Below are positions 10,726 through 22,680 of a stretch of DNA of 59,532 bases, piece by piece. Origin of the DNA: Piromyces finnis (Eukaryota > Neocallimastigomycota > Neocallimastigomycetes > Neocallimastigales > Neocallimastigaceae); the NCBI GenBank assembly GCA_002104945.1, contig MCFH01000102.1:1-59532 (forward strand). The letters run 5' to 3'. A program made the translations under genes and the position numbers. A model generated the notes under the pieces. It worked only from the letters and a program-made list of their open reading frames with translations. It searched no databases and was not told where the DNA came from. The stretch's first letter is position 1, and the number at the start of each line of letters is the position of its first letter.

Positions 10726-12126
10726 TAATATATGCAATATTTATCAATTTAAAATAAATCCAAAAATTATATATAAAAAATGTATTATTTAAAATTATAA
10801 TAATATATACATTATTAAATTAAAAAATTATATATTTCTTCAAAAATTTAATTATATTTTAATGAACCTTTACATTATTTTTTTTACAGAAAAAGTATTA
10901 TGTTTTTTTTTTATAATCATAATTGTGCTTTAACTGAATTTGGTTGGTGTTATTTAATTATTAAAAAAAAAGGTATCTTTTAAAAAATATTTATTTTAAT
11001 TGTTATTATATTATTATTACTTTAACCCTAATATCAATGAACTTGGAATAAATAATTTCAAATTTAGATGAGATTTTGTTCAATGAAGTCAATAAGAAAA
11101 CTAATAAAAATAATACCTTTTTGTATATTTTTACTTTTTATACTAAATACATATATTTTCTTTATATATATATATATATATTTTCACCTTCCCTTTTATT
11201 TTTTTGTGTTATATCCATATAAGAAAGTTTAAATACATAATCAATCAAACGAATGAATCTTTTTTAAAAAAAATTATATTATTATAATATATTCAAGATT
11301 ATCAATAGAATCAATTAGAATATAACTACATTTCAACTCTAAATTATTAAAATAGCATACTCTTATTAATTTAAGATTAAAAAAAAAGTATCCATAAGTA
11401 ATGGTGAATAACTAAAAGTATATATTGATTAAAAAAAGTTTAATAATAATATAACCCAAAAGAATGATGAATAGAAATAGATTTAACAGATGGATACATT
11501 TGAAACATATAACTTTGTATTATTCAGTGAGAAAATTGTTTTATATTAAATAATTATTGTAATATTGTTTAAGAATAAAAGTTTTTAGAAATATTATGTT
11601 TTTAAAGATGAAATATTATAAATTCATTATATAACTTATCTAGTGAAATACTCTATATTTAATTAGAAAGTTTTATTCACTTGGTATAATTAATAATAAA
11701 CAACTTTTTTATATTTGTAATCATATATAAATAAATTTTTTATACTATTATATATAATGTTTTATATTTATAATTTTTTTTCATTTTGTTATAAAATTTT
11801 TTAATAAAATAAAAGACTTTTATATGTAATGTATATGATTTTCTTATTTTAAAATCTTTAAATTAAAAAATTAAAGAAAAAAGTAAAGCTTAAATATCAT
11901 TAAATACAACATCTAATAACAATAAGCTACTTTAATATGTATTTTTTCATAACAATAGACATTAAAAAATAATAAAAATGAAGAAACAAATAACAAACCC
12001 TTTTTAATATAATAATTAATATTATAAAATATATAGTAAATATATTCAATAATATTAGTATAAAACACAAATATTTAATCTCAAAATTAATAAAATTTTT
12101 AATAAATAATAATTATAATTAAAATA
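10726..12126. other. Intergenic
   Basis: A+T-rich spacer with a short TA run near 11166. Nothing codes and no repeat beyond simple sequence is seen. Confidence 0.5.
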
Positions 12127-12332
12127 TGTTAGAATTTTAGGTTTTTTAATATACTTTATTATGGTAATTTATTAATATTTTATTACAAAGATTTAATTAA
12201 CAATTATAAATTTGTATTTACACTAAAATTTATGGCTTATGCTATAATACATACATTATTATTATATTACATTATGTCAATTACATTTTACTAATGAATA
12301 AAGTTTATTATAAAATTTGAGATTTTCTAACA
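12127..12332 (-). repeat. copia 3' LTR (206 bp)
   Basis: The LTR is bounded by perfect inverted termini TGTTAGAA and TTCTAACA and is preceded on the minus strand by a polypurine tract. TG...CA ends next to a polypurine tract are the classical LTR layout. No second copy was found in the window. Confidence 0.7.
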
Positions 12333-12530
12333 TTCCCCCTCAAACTTGATTTCATTTTGAAATTCAATATTTTAAAGTTTTGTTTTAAAATGAAATAAAA
12401 TAAATAAAAAATTTTTTTTTTTTTTTTTAAATTTTAAAATTTTGTCAAATTATTATGAATATATAAGTATAATAATGCTTTATATAATATATTGCTTCAC
12501 AAAGATTTTTACCTGTGAAATTATTGATTA

Positions 12531-14237
12531 TTACTTTGATGGTGTATGTGTATCCGAATAAACTGGTTTCAAAACATACGCGGGATTTGTGGTTAAATTG
12601 TTATTAGAATTAGATTTAAGTTTTGATATCTTACATTTCAGATAGTAGCCATTACACTTCGCCTCGAACACAAGCTGTTTGTTTGAATCACTTTGGGAAT
12701 AATTATTTTTGCTACAATCATGCGGATCTTGATTAATTATTTTAATGTGATTTGGTTGTTGAATGGTATTTATAAATTTAATTCTGATGATACTATTAAT
12801 ATCTGGTTCGTGGTTACTTATCTCATTATTTTGGATATCAAATAAAGTTAAAAATACTTGATTGTTATGATTTTTTATTTGAGTGCTAATACCAGATTTC
12901 GTTAACTTTATCCCACTTATCAGGTTTTTATTGACGTCCTTTGAATATAGAACCTTATCTAAAACTATTTCAAAAATACATGATGATTTATTTGTAAAAT
13001 TCATAATAATTTTTTCATCAATAAAATTTTTCAATATTTCTTTATTATTTGTGATATGTTCACTTGCTCCTGTATCATAGGTAGGTCCATATAGATGTTA
13101 TGTAACCATCATTTTTATCATGTGACCTTGAATCATTACTTGGACATATTTCTTCTGTATTTTCACCTGGAAAAACATTTTTAAGAGCTAGTTCGTCAAG
13201 TATATATTTCATGTGCTCAACCTTTAATTGGTCAGAATGTATGTTTATGTAACATTCATTTTCAGGGTTAGAAATATTTGGATCATCCATTTTTTCATTA
13301 CTCTTTATTTTACTTTCAATATTGTCAGCTGTAGGTCCGAACATTGTATTTAATTCTTCATAGCATGGTATACTATCTGTGGTTTCATTATTTTCAATGT
13401 TGGAACAATATTTATCTTCATTGGCTTCCCTTTTGTATGAGAATGTTTTGTGGGCTTGTTTATTAGGATGTGTTTCATTTTTCTTTGTTCTTGTAGGTCG
13501 GCATGGATTGTAATGACAGTCCTTAACTGAATGTCCAGAAATGTTGCAAATTATACAATATTTATTATTTCTATGATGATATTTGTTTATTCTTTTATCT
13601 TTTGTGTATTTCTTTTCTATATTATCTATATCCATATAATCATCATGAAAGTCTCTATATTCATTGATGAATGGATTATTATAATGATTGTTTCCATTTC
13701 TAGCGTTTCTTGTGTTAAAAGAGTTATTATCTCTTTGTTGATTATCTTGTTTATGTTTAAAATTTGGGTTGTTATATTCCATCTGATAGCAAATAACAGT
13801 ATATCTGTTTTTATGATTTCGTATAATGTTTCGGGTGTGTATTGAGAACTCATTAATATTTTATCCATGAGGATATTTGGTAGAGCGTTGTATATAATTG
13901 TTATTTTTTCCATGTTTGATTTGTTCATGCATGAGTTTTCGAGTAATTTAAATAACTCTATAATATCATTCATGATAATCATGGTTTCCTTAAGGTTGGT
14001 GGCCTTGAGAGGTCCTAACCTTCTTGACCACTCTCCATGGTTGGAGGAGTCATCCAACTTGTACAAGCTCTTGAGTTTCTCCATCTTCTCATATGCGGAC
14101 TCACAGTTCATAATGTACCTTTTAACAGAGTCAGTACAATTTGTAAAAATGATTATTCCTGCGAGTGCTTCATTTGGTTCAAATTTGCTTGGTTTCTTGA
14201 ATGTTTTGTAGTTACTCTTGATGTAACTCCTTTGCTA
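12531..14237 (-). pseudogene. copia gag-protease, frameshifted
   Basis: Three frames follow each other. The first (about 14224-13790) is a copia-type Gag with the pattern YEKMEKLKSLYKLDD. The second (13782-13075) carries the CCHC knuckle CIICNISGHSVKDC (C-x2-C-x4-H-x4-C) used for RNA binding. The third (about 13077-12531) opens with the aspartic-protease motif DTGASEHIT. The break between the second and third lies exactly at the protease active site, where a 4-bp tandem duplication (TAGG TAGG on the plus strand, 13078-13085) shifts the frame. Another shift separates the first two near 13785. Sequence after the protease ends at a TAA without any integrase. In intact copia elements these parts form one polyprotein processed inside virus-like particles. 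Confidence 0.75.
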
Positions 14238-15297
14238 TTCTCGTTTTTTTTTCTTGTTCCTTAAGGCAATACCATATTTAATAAAATTATTATAATCGTT
14301 AGCTCTAGAATTTTCTTCAATTTGGTTTATAGCTCCTTAACATTCTTTTAAAAGACAGATTTTGATAAAATTCTTATCTTCTTTTTTCTTCCTGTTCATA
14401 ATTTATTTTTTTCAAGGTATTTTTTTATTTTTTTTTAAAAAACATAACTTTAATTAAAATATATTTTTTTCTTTATTATTAAAATACTTTCCAATAATAA
14501 ATCCGAAATCATATCATCATATCTACCATATCTACTATTTTCTTCTGGAGTTAAATCCCTAATTTTTTAAAAACAAGAATATTTGTATTAATAACACTTG
14601 ATAAACATTTTCACACATTTTGAATTCATCATACATACTGTGCTTCAAGTGATATTCATTTAATTTTGATAAATATCATTTAAATTTTTATAATCTTTTT
14701 TAACATCTTTTTCAAAAAGACCATTAATAAAATTATATATTATTTTATCATTTGCTATTTCTAATTTATTTTCATAGTTTTTAATAAAGCAATAAAATTT
14801 TCTAAAATTTCACCATTTGTAATTTTAACATATTCATATTACCTTTAATGATTCGATTTAACATACTATTTTTATATTTTTTAATTTTACTTAAATTTTC
14901 TTTTTTTTCAGTTAATTTGGGTTTAACGGTAATTTATTTTTAAGATATTCAATAGCAGATTTGAAATCTTTAGATTCTTCATTTTTAAAATTTAAATAAA
15001 AAACAGGATATTTATAAAATCCCCTCATGCTTTTTCCATTTTTAGAAACTTCTAAACTATCAAATAAATCATTTCTTAAATTTTTCTATTAATAGGCTTT
15101 TCAAAGAATTCTTGAATCATTTTTAAATTAAAACTTTTTCCAAATTGACTTGGTTGTACTCTCAAATACACATCTTTATAATTGTTAATAAAATTTGGTA
15201 TCATCTAGTTTTATCAACAAAATAACAAAATAGTAATCATTTATATTAGAATCTTTATAAAATTCTCCAGAATATATTTCTTTTGGCATTTCCTAAA
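14238..15297 (-). pseudogene. AAA-ATPase-like / PD-(D/E)XK nuclease family, dead copy
   Basis: Read on the minus strand from 15297, it starts inside the family at EMPKEIYSGEFYK, has a frame-shifted DKT block, then the RP..FGKS-like Walker region near 15140, and later the nuclease signature ENSRYGRYDDM (near 14510) and the tail QIEENSRANDYNNFIKYGIA (14270-14330). The domain order matches proteins joining an AAA-ATPase-like domain (Pfam PF09820) to a PDDEXK_9 nuclease (PF08011), which are abundant in anaerobic fungi and gut bacteria. Many stops and shifts rule out a full product; in-frame stops are visible at 14337 and 14235. It shares DNA-level similarity with the relic at 25500-27005, for example 14820-14930 against 26040-26160. 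The copia remnant abuts its 3' end. Confidence 0.65.
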
Positions 15298-15301
15298 AGA
15301 A

Positions 15302-15499
15302 TTGAAAGAAAAATTCATAAAAGTTTTAAATAGAAAAGATGATGATATAAAATATTATTGCGAATTAATTGGAAATTCAAAAAAAGGTATTGAAAAGTAC
15401 ATTAAAAAAATGACGCAAACTTTAGAAGATCTTTTTGTAAATCTGGAAAATAATAATATTAAAAATATTGAACTTTCAATGTCTAATTTTAAGCGTTAA
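15302..15499 (+). pseudogene. Short coding-like fragment, unrecognised
   Basis: Sixty-five codons without an ATG start, ending in TAA. The composition is protein-like (Lys/Glu/Asp rich, with YYCELIGNSKKGIEKYIKK), but I do not recognise it. It sits between the dead AAA/nuclease gene on the other strand and the AGTAAT repeat, and could be the upstream part of a gene that continues in another frame as the Ser-Asn run. Confidence 0.25.
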
Positions 15500-15524
15500 T
15501 AGTAATTAACGAAAAAATAGTATT

Positions 15525-15848
15525 AGTCAAAGTAATAGTAATAGTAATAGTAATAGTAATAGTAATAGTCAAAGTAATAGTAATAGTAATAGTAATAGTA
15601 ATAGTAATAGTAATAGTAATAGTAATAGTAATAGTAATAGTAATAGTAATAGTAATAGTAATAGTAATAGTAATAGTAATAGTAATAGTAATAGTAATAG
15701 TAATAGTAATAGTAATAGTAATAGTAATAGTAATAGTAATAGTAATAGTAATAGTAATAGTAATAGTAATAGTAATAGTAATAGTAATAGTAATAGTAAT
15801 AGTAATAGTCAAAGTAATAGTAATAGTCAAAGTAATAGTAATAGTAAT
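15525..15848 (+). repeat. (AGTAAT)n hexanucleotide array, about 54 units
   Basis: Almost pure AGTAAT repeats with a few AGTCAA interruptions near 15567, 15808 and 15826. In the plus frame that is open from 15510 to 15956 it reads as a Ser-Asn run of about 105 residues with occasional Gln, followed by non-repetitive residues KVLLLKGTTISQDEE. Minus-strand frames give Ile-Thr or poly-Tyr and are shadows. Confidence 0.9.
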
Positions 15849-15894
15849 GATAAAGTCCTGCTTCTGAAAGGCACAACTATAAGTCAAGATGAAG

Positions 15895-16195
15895 AGTCTC
15901 ATTCATTCAGAATCATTATAGATAATTTCTCTCCTGTATATCAGATCATATACTAATCCCTATTAATTTTAAATCTATTCCTATGGATGATTTTTCTAAT
16001 GACTTTAAGGTTCCTAAGAAAATTCTGAAATAGAATAGATTGAATAAAATATATTGAGGAAAAGGAATCGATACACAGTCCTAATAAATCCCACATACTT
16101 TCATCAAAACTCAATGATCCTGTTATTTCAACAGATGAACTTTCCAAAGAATTTACTTCAGCTGCTCTTTCAATTGAAGATGTATTAAATATTGT
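15895..16195 (+). mobile_element. LINE fragment (endonuclease-RT linker region)
   Basis: The DNA matches, in opposite orientation, the LINE at 21450-21740. Both encode the phrase MDDFSNDF followed by KILK, a TAG, then NRL, and further on DPVISTDELSKEFTSAA in this copy. Several stops and frameshifts are present. The fragment begins just after the Ser-Asn repeat and ends in A+T-rich DNA, so it is a scrap rather than an element with defined ends. Confidence 0.65.
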
Positions 16196-17491
16196 GTATT
16201 TATATGTTTTTCCTGCTAATATAAAATAAAATTTTTCGTTATTATTTTTCTTACTTTTATCTTCATATGAAATAAATAAAGCTTTATTAAAAAAATGAAA
16301 ACTAAAATAATTATCAATTTTTTTTTAATTAAATAGATTTCATAATATCTGTTTTTCATGGAAAAGCTGAATTTTTTTAAATAATTTTACATTTATACTA
16401 ATTATAAAATTATTATCTATATGTCCATAATTATAATGATTTAAAAAATTTCATAATAATTATTAATAACATCACTATTAATATTTTGTTAAAGTATAAC
16501 TTTCTTTTTGTTTTTAAATTAAAAGTGAAGGTCGTTATTATTTCTAACTAAACTTCTAATAAATATTAATGATAATTAAACCTTAATCATGTTTAATGAT
16601 TTATAATATAATTTATGTAATATCAAGTTAAATAATTGGTGTTAAAATAAAATATAATAAATATGTCTTATTTAAAATTGTAGGATATTTTAAATATATT
16701 TTACTTTTCATGAAAATTCAATATTTTTACTATTTGTTACATAAATCTATTTTTTTATAGAGTATGCAAATAATTGATAAAATTTTATAAAAAAAATGAT
16801 AAAACTTTAAAATAATTTTATGGCTATTTTTTCCTATAAGAAAAGTATTCAAATGGAATGTAAAAAAAAAAGTGAAAAAAATTTGAAAAAATTAAAACTT
16901 CAAAAAATAAAAGCATGAATTCAATTCTTTATTAATATTTCAATTACTCTTTATAAAATGACTTTATTAATATTTATTTTCTTGATAAAATAATATCAAA
17001 ACGTTGAGTTATATCATGTGTATATCATTAAAATAATACTTTTTTATTAATTTATGATATTTATACATATTATATAATAATTAAATTAATAAGCTTTTTC
17101 AATTTTTATAATTTCTTTTTATTTAAACTTTTTTCAAGTAAAATTTTAAAAAATATTGAAATTTTTTGAAAAATTTTCAAAGTTTGAATTTTTCATTAAA
17201 TTTTTTAATTAATTAATTAATTAATTATTCATCGTCCATTTAAAAAAATTTGATCTGAAAAAAAAAATGCATTTGAACATTGACACAAAAAAACTTAAAC
17301 TTTTTTTTAAAATTTTTACACTTAAGGAAATACTTTATTTTTTATAATTATTTTTTATTATATTTTATTTATTTTTTATTTATATTTTATTCTTAAAAAT
17401 GAATTATTACATGTTTTTTTTTATAAATATAAATAATAAAAATATATAAAACAAAAACTAAAAAGAAAAAAGAATAAAAAATAATTATTAT
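16196..17491. other. Intergenic
   Basis: A+T-rich spacer with a short TTAA run near 17206-17227. No gene is supported. Confidence 0.5.
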
Positions 17492-19144
17492 TTATACATT
17501 AAAAATCCATTGATCATGATCAATATATCTATTAAAATATTTAAGAAATTCATGGTTTTTTATTGTTGTAGATAATATGTAAGTATTTTTATCATCTCCT
17601 CCTGCTTTTTTTAATTCTTTTAAAATATATTTTACCTTTTGTTCTGATGATCTTTTATCAATAACAAAGAGATTTTCAATAATTTTATAGTTGTCGTTCT
17701 TCAAGGCGAAAGTATACCATTCATCTTGAAAATCGTTGTAATGAAGAAATTCCTTTACCAATAATAAAAATGTTTTATTCTTCTTTTCTTTTATTAATAA
17801 TTTTAATATATATTGAGGTATATTTAACTTTTCAATTTTTTTAAATTTATTTTTTAATATTTCAATAATGTAATCGAAATTTTCATATGAAAAGTTTTTT
17901 TGATGAATTAAAAATTGTATCACATTGTTGAAGGAATTGTCCTTATCCAAAAATCTATAATTAATATCCGCACCTTTAGAAATAAGAAAGGTGCACACAT
18001 CTCTTCTATTTATTAATAATGTATAAATGACTAAAGGTACTGATTCATTAATTAATGAATTTGGAATCTCATAATTGAAATTGGTGTATGAGAATAAGCT
18101 TATTATTTTTTTAAGTGAATCAATAGAAAATCCTGAAGTAATACAATTTGTTAATACGTCATAATCTGAAGAGTTTATATCGCTTATTAACATTTCATTT
18201 TCTTGATAAAAATAAAATATTCTTTCCATATTTCCGTTCTTTATGAATTGACTTAATTCCATTCTTTTCTTAATCAAAATTTTATTCAAATATCTGTTAA
18301 GATGATTAATATCTAATATATTATTTAAGAAAATATTTTTATACTTATAGTTAATTATGAATTCATATAATTTAAGGGAGAATCCAGGATATATTATATC
18401 ATTATTATTATCCATTATGAATTCAATTTTTTCTCTAATTGAACTTGGAATATCATAACATGAAAAAAATTTTAATTGATCAAATGAACTACAATAAATA
18501 CACCTATAGTACCATTGATATGGTACATCAAAATTTCTTTCATTAATAATTATTTTATCAAATTGATCTTTCGATATGCTTTTTTTTGATTGGTATATTT
18601 TAAGTAATTTAATAACAAAGTTTTTATCGCACTTATATTTGATATATTTGGATGCTAAATTGAAGTTAAAACTATAATTGTAAATATAATCTTTAATCTC
18701 CATTATATTCCAATTTTTGTTTAAAAGATATGAAAGAGTTTTAGTAGTTAGTAAATTTTTTTCAATTAATAATTTGACTATATTAATATTGTGTTGAGTA
18801 AAATTAATATCGCCCCCTTTGCTGATAATGAAATCTGCAATTTTAAAATGATTGTTAGCAATTGCAGAGTATAATGGGGACTTTATTTCACCATTTTTGA
18901 AAATGATGAACTTGTTAAGCGGATAATTCTTTTTTTCAATTAATAAATCTAAATATGCAATTGGAACATTGTATTCAATTGCAGAAATGACCTCATCAAA
19001 ATCTTTTTCCTCAATTAAATGGTTTGGTTGAATCATTTCATTTGATACTTCTATATCCTCAAATAACTCTACATCTGAAGTGTAAGAATTATTTGACAAG
19101 ATCATTGTTGAAGTTTCAGTACTATCAATTTCAAAAGATGACAT
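17492..19144 (-). CDS. Ankyrin-type repeat protein (550 aa)
   Basis: An intact frame from ATG 19144 to TAA. Ankyrin-like units are recognisable at KSPLYSAIANNHFKIADFI (about residue 85) and FLISKGADINYRF (about 385), with the remainder being helical Asn/Lys/Ile-rich sequence of the same repeat style. It is a close paralogue of the partial gene at 1-1253, sharing the block order and the phrase IPYQWYYRCIY near residue 210, and gives the expected full length of that gene. There is no signal peptide, membrane segment or catalytic motif. Ankyrin repeats usually mediate protein binding; the partner is unknown. The upstream 370 bp are partly conserved with the paralogue, which supports this start and suggests shared control sequences. 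Confidence 0.85.
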   Translation of the reverse strand: MSSFEIDSTETSTMILSNNSYTSDVELFEDIEVSNEMIQPNHLIEEKDFDEVISAIEYNVPIAYLDLLIEKKNYPLNKFIIFKNGEIKSPLYSAIANNHFKIADFIISKGGDINFTQHNINIVKLLIEKNLLTTKTLSYLLNKNWNIMEIKDYIYNYSFNFNLASKYIKYKCDKNFVIKLLKIYQSKKSISKDQFDKIIINERNFDVPYQWYYRCIYCSSFDQLKFFSCYDIPSSIREKIEFIMDNNNDIIYPGFSLKLYEFIINYKYKNIFLNNILDINHLNRYLNKILIKKRMELSQFIKNGNMERIFYFYQENEMLISDINSSDYDVLTNCITSGFSIDSLKKIISLFSYTNFNYEIPNSLINESVPLVIYTLLINRRDVCTFLISKGADINYRFLDKDNSFNNVIQFLIHQKNFSYENFDYIIEILKNKFKKIEKLNIPQYILKLLIKEKKNKTFLLLVKEFLHYNDFQDEWYTFALKNDNYKIIENLFVIDKRSSEQKVKYILKELKKAGGDDKNTYILSTTIKNHEFLKYFNRYIDHDQWIFNV

Positions 19145-20380
19145 TTTTTTTATAATTTAAACGATTTTTATTGTGCTTACGTGTTTTTTAAAAATAATAA
19201 TTTATTTTGTTAAATTGTAAAAACAAGACAATAAATTTAAAAAATAAAAATGATAACAATATAATTATATTTACAATAAATAACATTTTAAACTTTTTTT
19301 AATAATTAATATTCATTGATTTAAAATGATTCGTTAATTAAAATATCCTTAATAAATAAAGTTGTACTTTCTTTTTTCTTATCTCTTTACAGTTTTAATT
19401 TTATTTTTTATTTTTAATATTATTATAAGTTATTTAATTAATATTATAATATATAAATATTAGATATTAGATATTATATATTAGGTTTTTTTAAGATATC
19501 ACATTTTTAAATGGATCAACCATTTTTAAGATTTAAATAAAAAAAAAAACTATTTTTTCAATTCAAAGATCATATTAATTAAAATTTTTTTTTAATATTT
19601 AAAAAATATTTTAAAAAAACTTTTATAAAATATGATAATAAATTTCAATAATAATTACCTATTATTTAAACTTATTATTTATCTTAATATTATATTTTTT
19701 TTTATTAATATAAAATTATGAACTTTTTTTTTATTATAATAATCCCCTTTCATTTGTAGTTTCAAAAAATTTCAAGGGATAATATTCCAACCTACTTGAA
19801 ATATATTTATTATTATCCATAATAATATGGTAAATATTAATTTCATTCAAAATATAATTTGCTTTTTATCATAAACATCTATATAAATTCAATGTATCTT
19901 TATCGTCAGTATTTTTTTTAACATTCTATTTAATTCATATGAATTATGAATTCATAAATATAATATATTAATTGTTTATTACGCATTGATACATTGTTAT
20001 AATTTAGTTAATATTTAAAAAAAAAATAAAAGTGAATCTCAGTTTATTTATTTTTAAAAAAATTTATGACTTAAACAACAAAAACTAATTGTAATCTTAG
20101 GTAGAATAATAATATTTTAAAAGAAATAACGGTTTCCTCTATTTCTATATGTAATTCGATAGATTCTGAAAATCTATCAACAGGAAAAAATTTTTATCCC
20201 ATATTTTAATGTTTTATTTCTCTACATTTTTTACTATCCTCTTTTATAGGCATTTTAATATTAATTATTATAAATTTAAAATCTTTAGTTTTATCAATGA
20301 ATTAAAAATATTCAAATATAGTTATTTAGTATATATTAGATAATGTTGAACTAATATCTGTTGATAATATATTTATATAA
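19145..20380. other. Intergenic, with a duplicated 5' flank
   Basis: Bases 19145-19540 resemble 1254-1590, including a conserved block at 19511-19524 that begins ATGGATCAACC. The remainder is low-complexity and no gene is supported. Confidence 0.6.
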
Positions 20381-22680
20381 TTTTTTTTTTTTTTTTTTTT
20401 TTTTTTTGAATATTAATAATAAAGATATGTAATTTTTATTTATTAATAGCTTTAATTTAATTAAATTACATTATATATAAAAAATTAAATAATAAAATAT
20501 ATAAGAATTTTTTGGATTGAAATGAAAAGACTGACACTTTCTTCCCTTTTACGAAATCTAAATTGTTTGTCTAATGAAATTATTTTTAAGACCATATTTT
20601 AAAATTCTAGTGGTGGCAATTTTCGAGATCAACTTAATACCATTATTGATAAGTGATATGTCTTGATAATTATCACAATCTGTCAAGTCTTCCTTCTTAG
20701 GAATAGAAACAATATTGGATTCATAAATTATTCATAAATTATCCATCCCAAATACGGTTGAATAAAATTTAAACCATTAGTATCAATATCTGAAGTGACA
20801 TTATCAGAAGAATTATTATTTGTAACATTATTAGAATCATTATTTGAAGAAATTTATACCTTGTAAAAATTAATTGGAACACCATCCAAACCCGATGCTT
20901 TATAATTAGGAGTAGAGAGGATAGCTGACTTGACTTTATTAATACTAATATCTTGGCTGATATTCCATTTATCAAACATAGAGAGTGAAAAACGCTTATT
21001 TATTGATTCTTCATACCAATGCTCCAAATCAAGACTTACACCATTTGGATCAGATGCAAGATTTTCGAAATAGTCATGTTAAACCTCTAGTTGTTCTTTC
21101 GTAACAACAACTAAATCTCCACTTTTATTTTTAGTTGGTTGAGCAGTAAAGAAAGTATCTTTTCCAAATTTTGCAGTTTTCTTGATCCATTTCCAGGCCT
21201 TCTTTGGATTATGCCTTTTTATATACTCACATCCTTTTTTAATCCAATTAAGTTCCTATAATTATTACATCTTTTGTGAATGTAATTGATGAGCTTAGGG
21301 TAGATTTTAATCCTTTTAATAAATTCTTCTATACCATAAACTCTTTCTTTTTTAAATCTCCTATACAGCTTCATTTTGATTTTTTGGAGATTAAAAATTT
21401 GTTGTGAAATATGAAATGAAGATTTTATAACATTATTTTATAAAATAATACTGAGCTCATCCGCAATTGAAAAAGCAGATGAAGTAAACTCATTGGAAAG
21501 TTCATCTGTAGAAACATTAGGATCGTTGAGTTTTGCTGAAAGTATTTGGAATTTATTATGACTGAGAATAGATTCCTTTTCTTCAAAACATTTTAATCTA
21601 TTCTATTTCAGAATTTTCATAGGAACATTAAAGTCATTAGAAAAATCATCCATAAGAATAATTTTATCATTAATAAGGAGTGGCTTATGATCTTATACAG
21701 GATAAAAATCATCTATAAATGATCCTGAGTGAATAAGATCTTTTATCTTCGAATTGACATGAGCATAATCAATGTCAGGTGATTGATTACTTCAAGTCCA
21801 AGAGATAGAAGAATCTTTAAGTGGAAGTACTTCCCAATCTCCTAATTCATTAGATGATAACCAGTTGGATAATATTACTTTAGGTATATTAAAATCACCA
21901 ACAAGAATCGATGGATGATATGAATGAAATTGCAATCACAAGCGTACTTCTAACTTTGTATGATCAACATAGATGTAGTAATGATAATGAGGCATATAAA
22001 AATATCCAATCGAGCATTTGAATCTATTCCAAAGGCTAAAAGTATAAATAGAAATAATATACTTTCCTGAGTAGTTTTCAAGTGAGGCTTGTCACGAATT
22101 GTAAATACCTAAATATAAACTTCTCATGCTGGCCACTGATTCATCAGCTTTATTGAACATGTGTCTATGGTTTCGTAAAGTAACACGACAAGAATACTCT
22201 GTATTCGATCCATAACCATTATCAGTTTCTTGAAAACATAAAAATAATAGTTTGAAAATAGTTGTGAAATAACTAATATTATATCTTTTTTCGTGATTCC
22301 ACCCATTGGTATTCTAACTATGACAAAACAAAAAGTTATTAGGCTTGTTGGATGAGAAAGAATTGTTGCTATTATTATTATTATAGTCATCATTATTAAT
22401 GGATGATGCAACAGAGGAATTAGTTGAACTATTATTAGATGGCTGTGTAACTGAAGAACTATCAACTATTGAACTGTTATCGGAGTTGATTTAACTATCA
22501 GAAATAACTGTTGAATGTTGAGGCTGAAACTGTGTTTGTTGTAGTTCTGGAATATCTTCATGTTGAAAATCTTGTTGCTGAACTTGTTGAAGTTGGATTT
22601 GATTAGATTGATGATATGAATATTAATAAGATTGTTGAATTGACTGTTGAATTGTTTGTTGATGTTCATTAAAAACTAAA
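20381..22680 (-). mobile_element. Degenerate LINE (APE endonuclease plus start of RT) with A27 tract
   Basis: Read on the minus strand: a Gln-rich then Ser/Asn-rich linker (22670-22330), endonuclease motifs NTNGW and FQETDNG (about 22310-22200), VGDFN (about 21895), DIDYAH (about 21760) and a DHKP block (about 21690), then the pre-RT linker KASGLDGVPINFYK (about 20890) and the first RT block VSIPKKEDLTDCDNY (about 20700). These are the landmarks of non-LTR retrotransposon ORF2. The reverse-transcriptase catalytic core is missing: recognisable sequence stops near 20520, and an A27 tract follows at 20407-20381. Numerous stops and shifts make it non-functional. The similar fragment at 15895-16195 lies in the opposite orientation. 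Confidence 0.7.

Larger units (their letters stand above)
12127..14237 (-). mobile_element. Ty1/copia-type LTR retrotransposon remnant with most of pol missing
   Basis: In minus-strand order it holds a gag remnant (from about 14224), a CCHC zinc knuckle, an aspartic-protease start, then after about 180 bp a polypurine tract (GAGGGGGAA, complement at 12333-12341) and a 206-bp 3' LTR. Integrase, reverse transcriptase and RNase H are absent. No 5' LTR is seen; the upstream side abuts a dead AAA/nuclease gene at about 14237. The element is therefore both truncated at its 5' end and internally deleted. Confidence 0.75.

Noticed and set aside
15489-15902. Minus-strand frames of Ile-Thr or Tyr repeats
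   Set aside because: Translation of the AGTAAT microsatellite on the wrong strand; no flanking coding context.
20769-22669. Several short minus-strand open frames treated as genes
   Set aside because: They are out-of-frame pieces across the degenerate LINE, whose motifs lie in other frames.
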